Position numbers and translations under genes: made by a program
In this document: one piece after another, positions 37,363-46,617 of the stretch
Numbering within the stretch: the first letter of the stretch is position 1
Layout of the letters: each line of letters begins with the position of its first letter
Source: Paenibacillus sp. DMB5
GTDB taxonomy: Bacteria; Bacillota; Bacilli; Paenibacillales; Paenibacillaceae
Assembly: GCF_001517085.1 (NCBI RefSeq)
Contig: NZ_LRAC01000090.1
Location: 1 to 57,716 of the forward strand
DNA: 57,716 nt
Reading direction: 5' to 3'
The notes under the pieces: model-generated
The model's database searches: none
What the model saw: only the letters and a program-made list of their open reading frames with translations
What the model was told of the DNA's origin: nothing

Positions 37363-38508
37363 ATGAATACTACGGAGCAGCGTAAATATTGGCTGGATAC
37401 CTTACTGCTGATCGGCCATCCGGTACTCGATGCCTTGAGCCGCAGACGTTTGAAAGAAGAGCTTCCTACGGAATTTCACGCTGACCGGAGCACGTTTGCT
37501 CACCTGGAGGCTTTTGCCCGGCTGGCCTGCGGGATGGCTCCATGGCTGGAGCTTGAGGGACTGGAAGGTGAGGAGGAACAGCTTAGAGCCCGCTATGCCG
37601 GCCTGATGCTGGAAGCGATAGATGCCGGTACCGATCCGGCTTCCCCGGATTATATGAATTTCAAGACAGAAGGCCAGCCGCTGGTAGATGCCGCTTTTCT
37701 GGCCCATGCGCTGGTACGGGCACCCAAACAGCTCGCCGGACGGCTCGACGTCCGGGTCAAAGCTAATGTAATTACCGCGTTAAAAGAAACCCGGCGCACC
37801 GCGCCCAGCGGCAGCAACTGGATTCTGTTCAGCGCCATGGTAGAAGCGGCCCTGTACATTCTGGGTGATCCCGAATATGACCGGATGCGTGTAGGCTATG
37901 CCGTGCACATGTTCATGGAATGGTACAAGGGCGACGGTGTCTATGGTGACGGCAAGGACTTCCACTGGGATTACTATAACAGCTTTGTCATTCAGCCGAT
38001 GCTGGCGGATGTAGTTGCGGTATTTGAGCAGGACTCCGCACAGTATGCGGCGCTGAAGCCGGTTATTATGGAGCGGGCCCGGAGGTATGCCACCGTGCTG
38101 GAGCGGATGATTGCCCCGGACGGAACCTATCCGTTCACCGGGCGGTCGATTGTGTACCGCTTCGGCGCTTTTCAGCTGCTGTCGCAGGCGGCGCTGCAGC
38201 ATTTCCTGGAGGATGCGCTGCCGCCGCAGCAGGTACGCTGCGCGCTGACGGCTGTTATCAGACGGACAATGGATTTCCCGGGAAATTTGGACGAAAAAGG
38301 CTGGCTGCGGCCGGGTGTGTACGGCTATCAGCCGGATCTTGCCGAAAGCTACATTAATACAGGCAGCCTCTACCTGTGCGCCTCTGTATTTCTGCCGCTC
38401 GGCCTGCTGCCCTCCGATCCTTTCTGGGCGGAGGAAGATATGAAATGGACCTCGGCGCGGATTGCCGCCGGTGAGAATGTATTGAGGGATCAGGCAATCG
38501 GCAAATAA
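37363..38508 (+). CDS. DUF2264 protein, short form
   Basis: A 381-residue cytoplasmic protein of the DUF2264 family (PF10022). Characteristic stretches are DYMNFKTEGQPLVDAAFLAHAL, SNWILFSAMVEAAL and GDGVYGDGKDFHWDYYNSFVIQPML. The fold is expected to be an (alpha/alpha)6-type barrel as in other glycan enzymes, but the activity is undetermined. It lacks the C-terminal region of the 625-residue paralogue three genes on. ATG is 9 bases after AAAGGAAG. The spacer holds AGCGCTTACA, a cre half-site. First gene of a four-gene operon for uronate-glycan breakdown. Confidence 0.85.
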   Translation: MNTTEQRKYWLDTLLLIGHPVLDALSRRRLKEELPTEFHADRSTFAHLEAFARLACGMAPWLELEGLEGEEEQLRARYAGLMLEAIDAGTDPASPDYMNFKTEGQPLVDAAFLAHALVRAPKQLAGRLDVRVKANVITALKETRRTAPSGSNWILFSAMVEAALYILGDPEYDRMRVGYAVHMFMEWYKGDGVYGDGKDFHWDYYNSFVIQPMLADVVAVFEQDSAQYAALKPVIMERARRYATVLERMIAPDGTYPFTGRSIVYRFGAFQLLSQAALQHFLEDALPPQQVRCALTAVIRRTMDFPGNLDEKGWLRPGVYGYQPDLAESYINTGSLYLCASVFLPLGLLPSDPFWAEEDMKWTSARIAAGENVLRDQAIGK

Positions 38509-38553
38509 GACATCCCGGCGTATAGTGTTACGTTTGCGATAGGAGAATGGAAG

Positions 38554-40367
38554 ATGACGGAGCAAACTTTTTGGAAAAGTGTACAGGAACTGCAGCCTGT
38601 TAGTGCAAGTCTGTATATTCCCGATGGCAATCCGGACGCCTTCTGGAGATCGGCGGCATCGGCCGGGTATCTTCAGCAGGACATAGCCGAGATCCGGGCG
38701 GAGGGAGAAAGGCTGGCAGGGCAGCCGGTTCCGGAGCTGACCCCGGAGCTGTTCTCGGTCTTTGCGCGTACCGGCTCCCGCCTTGAATATGAACGGGTGT
38801 ATTTTGAACGGAGAAGAAGGCTTAACACTTTTGTATTCCTGGCACTGCTGGAGCCGGACAATGCACAGCATCTGCAGTATGCGGAAGAAATGCTTCTGGC
38901 CGTGTGCGGAGAATATACGTGGTGCCTGCCGGCCCATGTTCCCGCCGGGCATGAAGCCGCAGAGGTTAACCGCTATATTGACCTCTTCTCGGCCGAGACC
39001 GGCTTTACGCTGAGTGAAATTTCGCTGCTGCTGGGGGAACGGCTTCAGCTCCCGCTCCGGCTGCGGATCAGACAGGAAACGGAAGACAGGCTGTTCCGGC
39101 CTTTTCTGGAACAGGGACCCTATGAATGGGAGACTGCCCGGCACAACTGGGCAGCAGTCTGCGCCGGCTCCATCGGTGCCGCCGCCCTGCTCTCTGTGGA
39201 AGATCCACAGGCTCTGGCGGATATTCTGCAGAAGACAGAAAGGAGCATGCACTTTTATCTGGAAGGCTTCGGGGATGACGGTGCCTGTCTTGAGGGGCTG
39301 GGCTACTGGAATTACGGGTTCGGCTATTTCACTTACTACAGTGATCTGCTCCGATCCCGCAGCGCAGGAAGCCTTGACTGGTTCAAGGTACCTAAGGTGC
39401 AGCGGATCGCCCGCTTCCAGCAGCAGTGCTTCATTGACGGCAGCCTTACCGCCAATTTTTCCGATTCACTGCCCCGGGTGCGTGTGCACATGGGGTTGTC
39501 CCATTACCTCGCCGGAGTATATCCCGGAGATGTTGAATGCCCTCCGGCAGAGCTGCGGGCTCCGTATACCGAGGATCATTGCAGCCGGTTCGCTCCGGCG
39601 CTGCGCAATCTGATCTGGAAGCAGTCCGGCACCGGGCAGCAGGACTGGCCGGCAGCCAGTGCCTACCTTCCCGATGCGGCCTGGCTGCTGTCGCGGCATG
39701 TCTCGCCGGCCGGGACCTTTGGCTTCGCGGCCAAAGGCGGCCATAATGACGAGCCGCACAACCATAACGACCTGGGCCAGTTCATTCTGACCGGCTGCGG
39801 GGAGGTGTACGCTGCCGATCTGGGCAGCGGGGAATATACGGCCGGCTATTTCGGCGCCGGCGTTACGGGTATGACTGCAACGGCTCCCAGGGTCACTCGG
39901 TGCCGGTCATTAACGGCCGGTATCAGCAGGCCGGCCGGGCGTTCAGTGCCGCTGTAGTGCACGCGGCAACGGACGAGACTGCGGATAAGCTGACGCTGGA
40001 CCTGACAGCCGCGTATGAGGCAGAGGGGCTGCAGTCACTCACCCGCACGCTTGTCTGGCATAAGGAGCAGCTGCCCCGCCTGGAGCTGAAGGATGAATAC
40101 CGTTATGAAGGTGTACCGGAGAGCTGGACAGAACGCTTCATTACATGGAGAAAGCCGGAGGCGTTATCCTCCGGTGCGGTGCTGCTGCCGGGACACGAAA
40201 GCGGCGGAGTAAAGGTAACGTATGATCCGGCTGTGGTTAAGCCGCAGATTAATGAGCATGTATACCGCGATCATTTCGGGCAGGAGAAGGTGTGGCACAG
40301 TCTGGATTTTCAGTCTGTCCGGCCGGGCAGCGAAGGCAGCTATGCTTTTAGCTTTCAATTTATATAG
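38554..40367 (+). pseudogene. Heparinase II/III-family protein, frameshifted
   Basis: About 604 residues after restoring one base at 39852-39862. The N-terminal alpha domain carries RHNWAAVCAGSIGAAAL and EGLGYWNYGFGYFTYY. The beta domain starts with the family motif KGGHNDEPHNHNDLGQF, then continues in the second frame from RYGYDCNGSQGHSVPVINGRYQ to 40367. No signal peptide, so it acts inside the cell. Family enzymes are polysaccharide lyases acting on uronate linkages and leave unsaturated uronates, the substrate class of the GH88 enzyme encoded next. The break falls in a conserved region, so the ancestral gene was clearly functional. Confidence 0.85.
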
Positions 40368-40405
40368 AAGAAACACAACCATTCAAGCGAAGGCGGGAAC
40401 TTAAA

Positions 40406-41542
40406 ATGAACATGACAGCACAGCATACATGGGTGGAAGAGGCCTGGACCAAGGCACTGGAGAAGACCGTTATCAACAGCCGGAGCATCGGCTCTGAATT
40501 TCCTCATGCCAGCCACGGCGGAAAATACGATCTGGCGGCACCGCACTGGTGGACAGCCGGCTTCTGGCCGGGCATGCTCTGGCAGCTCTATGCCGGGGGC
40601 GGAGACGAGAGCCTCAAGGCGGTTGCTGTGGAATGTGAGCAGCGGCTGGATGAGGTGCTTGACGGCTACCTTAGACTGGATCATGATCTGGGCTTCATGT
40701 GGATATTGACCAGTGTAGCGAACTTCAAGCTGACCGGGTCGGAAGACTCTCGCATCCGGGCTTTGAAGGCGGCCAATTACCTGGCGGCACGCTTCAATCT
40801 GAAAGGCCGCTACATCCGGGCCTGGAACCCGTGGCGTGAAGGCGAAGACAACAGCGGGGTAGCCATCATCGACTGCTGCATGAACATGAGCCTGCTGTTC
40901 TGGGCATCCGAGACGACCGGTGATCCGCGCTACAGACATATCGCAGAAGCGCATATGGATACAGTGCTTGAGCATTTTATCCGGCCGGACGGCTCGGTCT
41001 ATCATATTGTTGACTTTAACCCTCACACAGGTGAGGTTACGGAAAAACGCGGCGGCCAGGGCTATGCGCCGGAATCGGCCTGGTCGCGCGGCACAGCCTG
41101 GGCGATCTATGGCCTGGCGCTGGCTTATCACCATACCGGCTATGAGCGTTATCTGCATGCAGCCCAGCAGGTGGCGAATTTCTTCATTACCCGGCTGCCG
41201 GAGGATCATGTGCCTCACTGGGATTTCCGGGCTGCAGGTGTAGCCGGAGACCTCCGCGATACCTCAGCCGGTTCGTGTGCAGCGAGCGGGATGCTGCTGC
41301 TGGCCGGGCAGGTAACGGCTGCAGAATCACATGTGTACCGGAATGCCGCAATGAAAATACTGGAGTCCCTTTACAGCAACTACGGCACCTGGGATAATCC
41401 GGAGGAGCAGGGACTGCTGCTGCATGGCACAGGCAACTACCCGGAGAACGGGAACATCGATGTCCCGCTCATTTACGGTGACTTCTTCTACGTAGAGGCG
41501 CTGGCCAGGGTGAGGGAAGCCGGACCATTCTACTGGGAATAG
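40406..41542 (+). CDS. GH88 unsaturated glucuronyl hydrolase
   Basis: A 378-residue cytoplasmic (alpha/alpha)6-barrel enzyme. The two catalytic Asp are visible: D94 in DHDLGFM and D156 in IIDCCMN, at nearly the spacing of Bacillus UGL (88 and 149). Other hallmarks are WWTAGFWPGMLW, NSGVAIID and SAWSRGTAWAIYGLALAY. It hydrates the 4,5-double bond of the unsaturated uronic acid left by lyases, releasing the sugar. This fixes the operon as a lyase-type uronate pathway. ATG is preceded by AAGGCGGGAAC. Confidence 0.92.
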   Translation: MNMTAQHTWVEEAWTKALEKTVINSRSIGSEFPHASHGGKYDLAAPHWWTAGFWPGMLWQLYAGGGDESLKAVAVECEQRLDEVLDGYLRLDHDLGFMWILTSVANFKLTGSEDSRIRALKAANYLAARFNLKGRYIRAWNPWREGEDNSGVAIIDCCMNMSLLFWASETTGDPRYRHIAEAHMDTVLEHFIRPDGSVYHIVDFNPHTGEVTEKRGGQGYAPESAWSRGTAWAIYGLALAYHHTGYERYLHAAQQVANFFITRLPEDHVPHWDFRAAGVAGDLRDTSAGSCAASGMLLLAGQVTAAESHVYRNAAMKILESLYSNYGTWDNPEEQGLLLHGTGNYPENGNIDVPLIYGDFFYVEALARVREAGPFYWE

Positions 41543-41553
41543 GAGAGAACAGG

Positions 41554-43431
41554 ATGAATAGCGAGCAAAGAGCTGCAATTCAGGACAATCCGCTTGTAAC
41601 CCGCCAGAATCTGGCGCTGGCCCTTGAGCAGCTTACCGCTCCTCTCGGCCCGTTGTACAGTCCGGGCGGAGCACGGCTCAGAGCCGGAAAGACAGGGGCC
41701 AGCTATCCGTCAGCCGTAGCGGAGATGGAGGGCTTTTCCCGCGTATTGTGGGGCCTGGTGCCGCTCCTGATGGGCGGCGGAAGCAGCCCGCTTCTGGATA
41801 CCGTGCTGGATGGAATCCGGCATGGCACCGATCCTGCACATGACGAATACTGGGGCGATGTGGCTGATTACGACCAGCGGCTGGTAGAGATGGCTGTCTT
41901 CGGCTTCGCTCTGGCAGCGGTACCGGAGCAGATCTGGACACCGCTTGCTCCGCAGGAGCAAAGCCGCCTGTACAGCTGGCTCAATCAGATTAACGCCCAT
42001 CCCTGCTATGACTGCAACTGGCTGTTCTTCAATGTGCTGGTCAATGCCGGCTTCAAAAAGCTCGGGCTTGCCTATGACGCAGGGCAGCTGGAGACGAACC
42101 TGCAGCGGATGGACGCGTTCTATCTGGGCGAAGGCTGGTACAGTGACGGGGTCAACGGGCACAGCGATTATTACGTGCCGTTTGCCATCCATTATTATGG
42201 GCTGCTGTATGCGAAGCTGATGGAGCAGGAGGACCCGGAGCGTTCAGCGCTGTTCAAGGAAAGAGCAAGACTGTTCGCACCGGAATTTATCAGCTGGTTC
42301 GCCCCAGACGGCTCCGCGCTGCCATACGGCCGCAGTCTGGCATACCGTTTTGCCCAATCGGCCTTCTGGAGCGCATATGCGTATGCAGATATAGAGGGAG
42401 GCTACCCGGCAGGGATGGTTAAAGGGCTGGTGCTGCGCAATTTGCGCTGGTGGTTCAGCCAGGAGATTTTTGACCGGGACGGCGTGCTGACGATCGGCTA
42501 CACCTATCCTAACCTGGTAATGGCGGAGAATTACAATGCGCCCGGATCACCGTACTGGGCGCTGAAGACCTTCCTGCCGCTGGCCTTCAGCGACGAGCAT
42601 CCATTCTGGAAGGCGGACGAGCTTCCGTTGCCGGAGCTTCCGGCGGTGTCAGTCCAGCAGCCGGCGCATCTCGTAATGGTGCGTGATGCCGGACATGTGG
42701 CCGCCTTCAACAGCGGGCATTTGTACACCAATGAGCATACCCATACCTCGGCCAAGTACGAGAAATTCGTGTACTCGACCGGCTTCGGCTTCAGTGTGCC
42801 CCGTGCGGAATGGGGATTGTCCCAGGGAGCTTTTGATTCCATGCTTGCCCTGAGCGAGGGAGGGGATAACCTGTACCGGGTGAGAAGGCGGAACCTGAAA
42901 TCGGAGATCACGGACAATGTGCTTCATTCCGTATGGATGCCGTGGTCTGATGTTGAAGTCCGCACCTGGATTATTGCCGGACTTCCGTGGCACATCCGGG
43001 TGCACCGGATTGAAACCGGGCGGGCATTGGATGCCGCGGAGGGCGGGTTTGCCCTCGGTCAGGAAGTAGAGCGCGGGCAGTTTATCAGCCCCGCAGGCGC
43101 AGCTGCATGTACAGCCTGGGGAGCTGCGGCAATCAAGGGACTGCTCGGATACGGCAAGGCAGAGCTGATCATGCCGAATGCCAACACGAACCTGCTCCGG
43201 CCGCGGACGGTGCTGCCTACCCTGACGGCATCTCTTGAGCCGGGGGTGCACTGGCTGGTATCTGCGGTCTACGGGGATCCGGCCGGGAATCCGGCTAAGG
43301 ATAGCTGGAGCCGCCGGGCAGCAGGTATTCTGGAGCAGCAGCCGGAGCAGCTGCTTCATGTAGTCATTGGACAGCAGTCGGTTAAAGTGCTTACGTCCGG
43401 CGGCGGTGAGGTTAACATTTCAATGGATTAG
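41554..43431 (+). CDS. DUF2264 protein, long form
   Basis: A 625-residue two-domain DUF2264 protein. The N-terminal ~360 residues align in pattern with the operon's first gene (HGTDPAHDEYWGDVADYDQRLVEMAVFGFALA, CNWLFFNVLVNAGF, GDGWYSDGVNGHSDYYVPFAIHYYG region). The C-terminal ~260 residues form a beta-rich domain with the motif NEHTHTSAKYEKFVYSTGFGFSVPR. No signal peptide. Activity unknown. Presence of a short and a long paralogue flanking a lyase and GH88 suggests two related steps on the same oligosaccharide. ATG follows AGGAGAGAACAGG, 11 bp after the GH88 gene. Confidence 0.85.
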   Translation: MNSEQRAAIQDNPLVTRQNLALALEQLTAPLGPLYSPGGARLRAGKTGASYPSAVAEMEGFSRVLWGLVPLLMGGGSSPLLDTVLDGIRHGTDPAHDEYWGDVADYDQRLVEMAVFGFALAAVPEQIWTPLAPQEQSRLYSWLNQINAHPCYDCNWLFFNVLVNAGFKKLGLAYDAGQLETNLQRMDAFYLGEGWYSDGVNGHSDYYVPFAIHYYGLLYAKLMEQEDPERSALFKERARLFAPEFISWFAPDGSALPYGRSLAYRFAQSAFWSAYAYADIEGGYPAGMVKGLVLRNLRWWFSQEIFDRDGVLTIGYTYPNLVMAENYNAPGSPYWALKTFLPLAFSDEHPFWKADELPLPELPAVSVQQPAHLVMVRDAGHVAAFNSGHLYTNEHTHTSAKYEKFVYSTGFGFSVPRAEWGLSQGAFDSMLALSEGGDNLYRVRRRNLKSEITDNVLHSVWMPWSDVEVRTWIIAGLPWHIRVHRIETGRALDAAEGGFALGQEVERGQFISPAGAAACTAWGAAAIKGLLGYGKAELIMPNANTNLLRPRTVLPTLTASLEPGVHWLVSAVYGDPAGNPAKDSWSRRAAGILEQQPEQLLHVVIGQQSVKVLTSGGGEVNISMD

Positions 43432-43465
43432 GAACGGAATCCCCCGTTCCTGAGTCCCCAAAAAC

Positions 43466-43503
43466 AAAGCCCCTATGTCACTTCAATGACATAAGGGGCT
43501 TTG
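43466..43503. terminator. Terminator of the DUF2264 operon, possibly bidirectional
   Basis: AAAGCCCCTATGTCA pairs with TGACATAAGGGGCTTT with one bulged base. It also lies 3' of the minus-strand kinase gene. Confidence 0.8.
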
Positions 43504-43550
43504 TGCTTTTCATCCGCCGGAAAACGTCAACCTGCTGCCCGTGCTCCGAC

Positions 43551-44411
43551 CTAGTCTGTCTTTTTAAAATGCTGTTTCAGAATCCCCGCAATTACCTGCC
43601 TATAACCCTCGCTGTCAAAAGCGGAATTATCCACCTTATACTTGGCGATGGTCAGGGAGTTGTAAATCTCATCCTCCAGTTCCTTGCGTGCCTCCAGCAC
43701 CTGCAAGGCTCCTTCTATGCCCGAGTATTGCCGCTGCTCGCCGTATCCCTGGTTCGTGTAATACTCGATGAATCCCTGAGACCATTCCAGCGGACGTTCA
43801 CGGACGGCCTTTTTAAAAGAGTGGTCGAGATCTTTCTGTGTGATGTAGATCAGCAGCGGATTGAGGGGCTCTATAGCGGCAGCGAGTTCAGATACGTAGC
43901 TTTTAACGGTCATTCTGTCAGCGCCATATTTAACCATTCCCACCGTTACGGGATTTTGGATGAAGGAGCAGTCAAAAATGAATGTGTCCTGTCCATCCGC
44001 AGCATCCGCTGTGAACTTTCTCCACTTTTCAGTGATAAGCTTTCTGTTGTCCTCCAGCGGCAGCTCGTAAATATCTTTTTGGCTAATAGCATGCAGCAGC
44101 TCATCCGGGAATTCCGGCCCATATTTTTGTTGCAGTTTGCGGTATTCCAAAAAGCAGCGGTTATCCTGCTGTATAACGTGTTCGTTTAACAAGTCTCTAT
44201 GTCGATCGAAGCTGCCCAGCAGCTCTGCAAATTCATGCTCCTCAAAACAGGCAACCCCGTCGTAATCTGCGGGATGCTCCAGATTCCCTTCGGTGTACAG
44301 CCGGGCGTCAGTGTTCATTGTCGCAAGCAGCTCATGAACAAGTCCGGCAGCGGTTGTTTTCCCTGACCCGGGCAGCCCTTCAATCAGAATCAGCTTTGGT
44401 GTGGTTGTCAT
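43551..44411 (-). CDS. P-loop kinase-like protein
   Basis: A 286-residue soluble protein with Walker A GLPGSGKTT at residues 12-20 and later features of a nucleoside- or sugar-kinase fold (TFIFDCSFIQNP as a possible Walker B, then RERPLEWSQGFIEYYTNQGYG). No other domain is evident and I cannot name the substrate. ATG is 7 bases after GGAGG. A monocistronic unit with its own promoter. Related proteins are usually annotated as AAA or hypothetical. Confidence 0.7.
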   Translation of the reverse strand: MTTTPKLILIEGLPGSGKTTAAGLVHELLATMNTDARLYTEGNLEHPADYDGVACFEEHEFAELLGSFDRHRDLLNEHVIQQDNRCFLEYRKLQQKYGPEFPDELLHAISQKDIYELPLEDNRKLITEKWRKFTADAADGQDTFIFDCSFIQNPVTVGMVKYGADRMTVKSYVSELAAAIEPLNPLLIYITQKDLDHSFKKAVRERPLEWSQGFIEYYTNQGYGEQRQYSGIEGALQVLEARKELEDEIYNSLTIAKYKVDNSAFDSEGYRQVIAGILKQHFKKTD

Positions 44412-44483
44412 ATTTGTTCCTCCATTCGGGATTAGAGGATATGCTTATCGGGGGAGTGCCTGAGATGCTGTTTTCCGCAACAA

Positions 44484-44510
44484 TAAAGCGGATACCGTCA
44501 GGTATCCGCA
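44484..44510 (-). terminator. Minus-strand terminator hairpin
   Basis: GCGGATACC pairs perfectly with GGTATCCGC across GTCA; on the minus strand it runs into TTTATTG. It probably ends transcription from the VOC gene. The remainder of 44412-44767 shows nothing else. Confidence 0.55.
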
Positions 44511-44767
44511 GAAGGGATCAGAAGCGTACCTTCCTGTGCATATCCTGTAAGATTTAGATGCGGGCAAGCCGAATAGAACAGCGTAGACACTGTTTTCGGG
44601 CAAGCTTGTGCATAGTAATCGTTACAGAGTAATCCACATGATCGGCGAAGGCTCCTTTGTATGCATCTCTGGATTTCAGCTTACCATCTGGCCAGGCTGA
44701 ATACAATCAGCAAATGAAGAGGGAGGCCTGTCTGACATTTAGTTATGCAGCCAGATCCGTTTGCGCA

Positions 44768-45136
44768 TCAGGCTTTACTGTGAAGGGTAATCAGATAACC
44801 GTCCGGGTCGGCAAATGTAAAGGTCCGCCCGAAGGGTCCGTCAATGGGGGCGGATGTAATCTTTACACCTGCTGCCATAAGCTTGTCGTGGATTTCCTGC
44901 GTATCAGGAGCATGGAGCCACAGAGCGACACCCAGTCCAGGCTGGGTACCGGAAGCGAGTTCTGTTCCCGGCAACAGGTCACGCAGGGCAAATGCGATAG
45001 GCTTGGTTTCAAAAACCACAGCATGAGGGGGGCCCGCCTGTGACCGGACCAGTCCGAGATAGTTTTGATAGAATTCTGCAGAGCCTTCGAGATTGCTTAC
45101 CTGAAGTGAAATGAAGTCGGGTCCAATTGCTGACAT
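44768..45136 (-). CDS. VOC-superfamily (glyoxalase/bleomycin-resistance-like) protein
   Basis: A 122-residue protein with two beta-alpha-beta-beta-beta VOC modules: FISLQVSNLEGSAEFYQNYLGL at the start and the matching GRTFTFADPDGYLITLH at the end. VOC proteins bind metal for isomerase or dioxygenase chemistry, or bind drugs. The substrate is unknown. ATG follows AAAGGAG. Its promoter has -10 TATAAT at 45194-45199 and a 24-bp operator directly upstream that also occurs before the WYL regulator gene, so this gene is very likely the regulator's target. Confidence 0.85.
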   Translation of the reverse strand: MSAIGPDFISLQVSNLEGSAEFYQNYLGLVRSQAGPPHAVVFETKPIAFALRDLLPGTELASGTQPGLGVALWLHAPDTQEIHDKLMAAGVKITSAPIDGPFGRTFTFADPDGYLITLHSKA

Positions 45137-45207
45137 AATAATATTCTCCTTTGTATGTGGGGTTGTTAACCTACTTTTATTCGGTATGTCTTAATTATAT
45201 AAGCCCC

Positions 45208-45231
45208 CTGTTGCCAACAGTATGTCAGTAG
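45208..45231 (-). promoter_or_regulatory. WYL-regulator operator in the VOC promoter
   Basis: A 24-bp site sharing 20 positions with 46266-46289, including the full ATGTCAGTAG end. It lies 8 bp upstream of the minus-strand TATAAT (45194-45199), over the -35 region, and overlaps the regulator's stop codon. Confidence 0.7.
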
Positions 45232-46175
45232 CGTTCTTTCATTTTTTCGATTTCTGCTTTTATCCGGTTTTTGAAGGATTCGGGCTCTGTGACTACCACA
45301 TCTGCACCCCACCCAAGGATCCAACTCAGCAGCTCTTCCGGTTGACGGACCCGAAAAGTGACATGGTAACCGTCCTCTTTAGCTTCGGCAGTCTCCATAT
45401 AATAGTTGTTCGCTTCTTCAACTTTATCGGCGATTTCCGGATTGAAAATTGCGCAGACCCGTATACTGCGGGTATCCTTCGGCCGATAGGATTGAAGGTT
45501 GAAGTTAGCGGGAAGCTGAAAGGTTTCATCGGTCACGGTAAGGTCATCCATTCGGGAAACCCGAAAATGGCGGATATCCTCCCGCAGGTCGCAGGAAGCA
45601 AGCAACAGCCAGCCATTCTGCTCATCATGTGCCAATCCGAATGGCGATACCGTTCGCTCAGTTACCCTGCTCCCATCGGCTTCAGCAACCCGTTTGTGAT
45701 AGGTGAAATGAATTTTCCTGCCATCCAGCATGGCTTGACGAATGATTCCCAAGTTTACTTTTTCCCGGATCATGATGTCCATTTCATCTTTTTGGAGCAG
45801 ACGGATGCTCCCCTGGATCCGGTTTGTCTCCTCGCGGATGGGCCCTGAAAGAATGGCTTCTATTTTTCTGCGGGAAGAACGGGCACTATTGCGAAAAGCG
45901 GGATCAAAACGCTTTTCTATGAATTCAGCGCCAAGTAGAAGGGACACTGCCTCTTCTACTGTGAAACTGACGGGGGGAAGAAAATAGCCTTCCATTAAAG
46001 AATATCCCGACCCTGTCTCACCAACGACAGGAACACCTGCTTCACTCAAAGCCTGCATATCCCGGTAAATCGTTCTTGCGCTGACCCCCAGAACCTCCGC
46101 TAATTCATCAGCTGTCAGCAATCTGCTTCGCTGTAATTCCATCACAATCGCTAAAAGACGCTCTGTTTTATTCAA
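45225..46175 (-). CDS. HTH-WYL transcriptional regulator (YafY type)
   Basis: A 316-residue regulator. The N-terminal HTH_11 domain reads LLTADELAEVLGVSARTIYRDMQAL. The central WYL-type ligand domain includes VSPFGLAHDEQNGWLLLASCD, and a C-terminal WCX extension follows. WYL domains sense small ligands or nucleic acids. TTG at 46175 is favoured by an AAGGGAG site and a family-like MNKTERLLAIV start; GTG codons at 46208 and 46205 lack a ribosome site. It probably controls itself and the VOC gene through two matching 24-bp operators. Confidence 0.85.
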   Translation of the reverse strand: MNKTERLLAIVMELQRSRLLTADELAEVLGVSARTIYRDMQALSEAGVPVVGETGSGYSLMEGYFLPPVSFTVEEAVSLLLGAEFIEKRFDPAFRNSARSSRRKIEAILSGPIREETNRIQGSIRLLQKDEMDIMIREKVNLGIIRQAMLDGRKIHFTYHKRVAEADGSRVTERTVSPFGLAHDEQNGWLLLASCDLREDIRHFRVSRMDDLTVTDETFQLPANFNLQSYRPKDTRSIRVCAIFNPEIADKVEEANNYYMETAEAKEDGYHVTFRVRQPEELLSWILGWGADVVVTEPESFKNRIKAEIEKMKERY

Positions 46176-46265
46176 TTGAAGCAGCACTCCCTTGTTAGAA
46201 TTCACCACACAATGGTTTAGTTAATATCAGCTTAGGTATTCTTATACTTAAATTATAATAGAACA

Positions 46266-46289
46266 CTGCTGACAACTGAATGTCAGTAG
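46266..46289 (-). promoter_or_regulatory. WYL-regulator operator in its own promoter
   Basis: A perfect CTGACA/TGTCAG inverted repeat with 6-bp spacer inside a 24-bp site shared with 45208-45231. The minus-strand TATAAT is at 46252-46257, again exactly 8 bp from the site. Confidence 0.7.
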
Positions 46290-46446
46290 CCCCATGTGTA
46301 TGTTAGAGAAGCGCTGGAGCCAGGTCCGGTCGGGTCAGATTACTCCGGAGTAACGGCTTGTTGCCCTGCTGCTCTTGCCGGGATGCCGTTTGAAAATAGC
46401 CGTGCCGGGTATTAAGGGGTATCAGGAAGGAAGGAGGTGTGAAGCC

Positions 46447-46617
46447 ATGTATAAGGATTTGCCGCCCGAGCTTCCCCCCAATGTTGTTCCCGAGGTCGAC
46501 TCTGAGCGCATACCGGAGCCGAAGCCGGCTGATATTCCGCCTGAGGTTATCCCGCGTGAGCAGCCGGAGATTCCGCCGCCGGTCCCGCCGGAGGTTCCGC
46601 CTAAGCAGCCGCTGTAA
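46447..46617 (+). CDS. Small proline-rich protein
   Basis: A 56-residue protein made largely of Pro, Glu and Val (MYKDLPPELPPNVVPEV…, ending PPEVPPKQPL), about one third Pro. No signal, no membrane segment and no known domain. A strong AAGGAGGTG site precedes the ATG, which favours real translation. It would be an extended, disordered polypeptide. Neighbours give no hint of role. Confidence 0.65.
   Translation: MYKDLPPELPPNVVPEVDSERIPEPKPADIPPEVIPREQPEIPPPVPPEVPPKQPL

Noticed and set aside
37780..39252. Long minus-strand open frame of 490 codons
   Set aside because: It crosses the DUF2264 and heparinase genes antisense and has no family features.
44412..44767. Small gene in the gap before the VOC gene
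   Set aside because: The plus-strand frame overlaps the VOC gene antisense and shows no domain or ribosome site.
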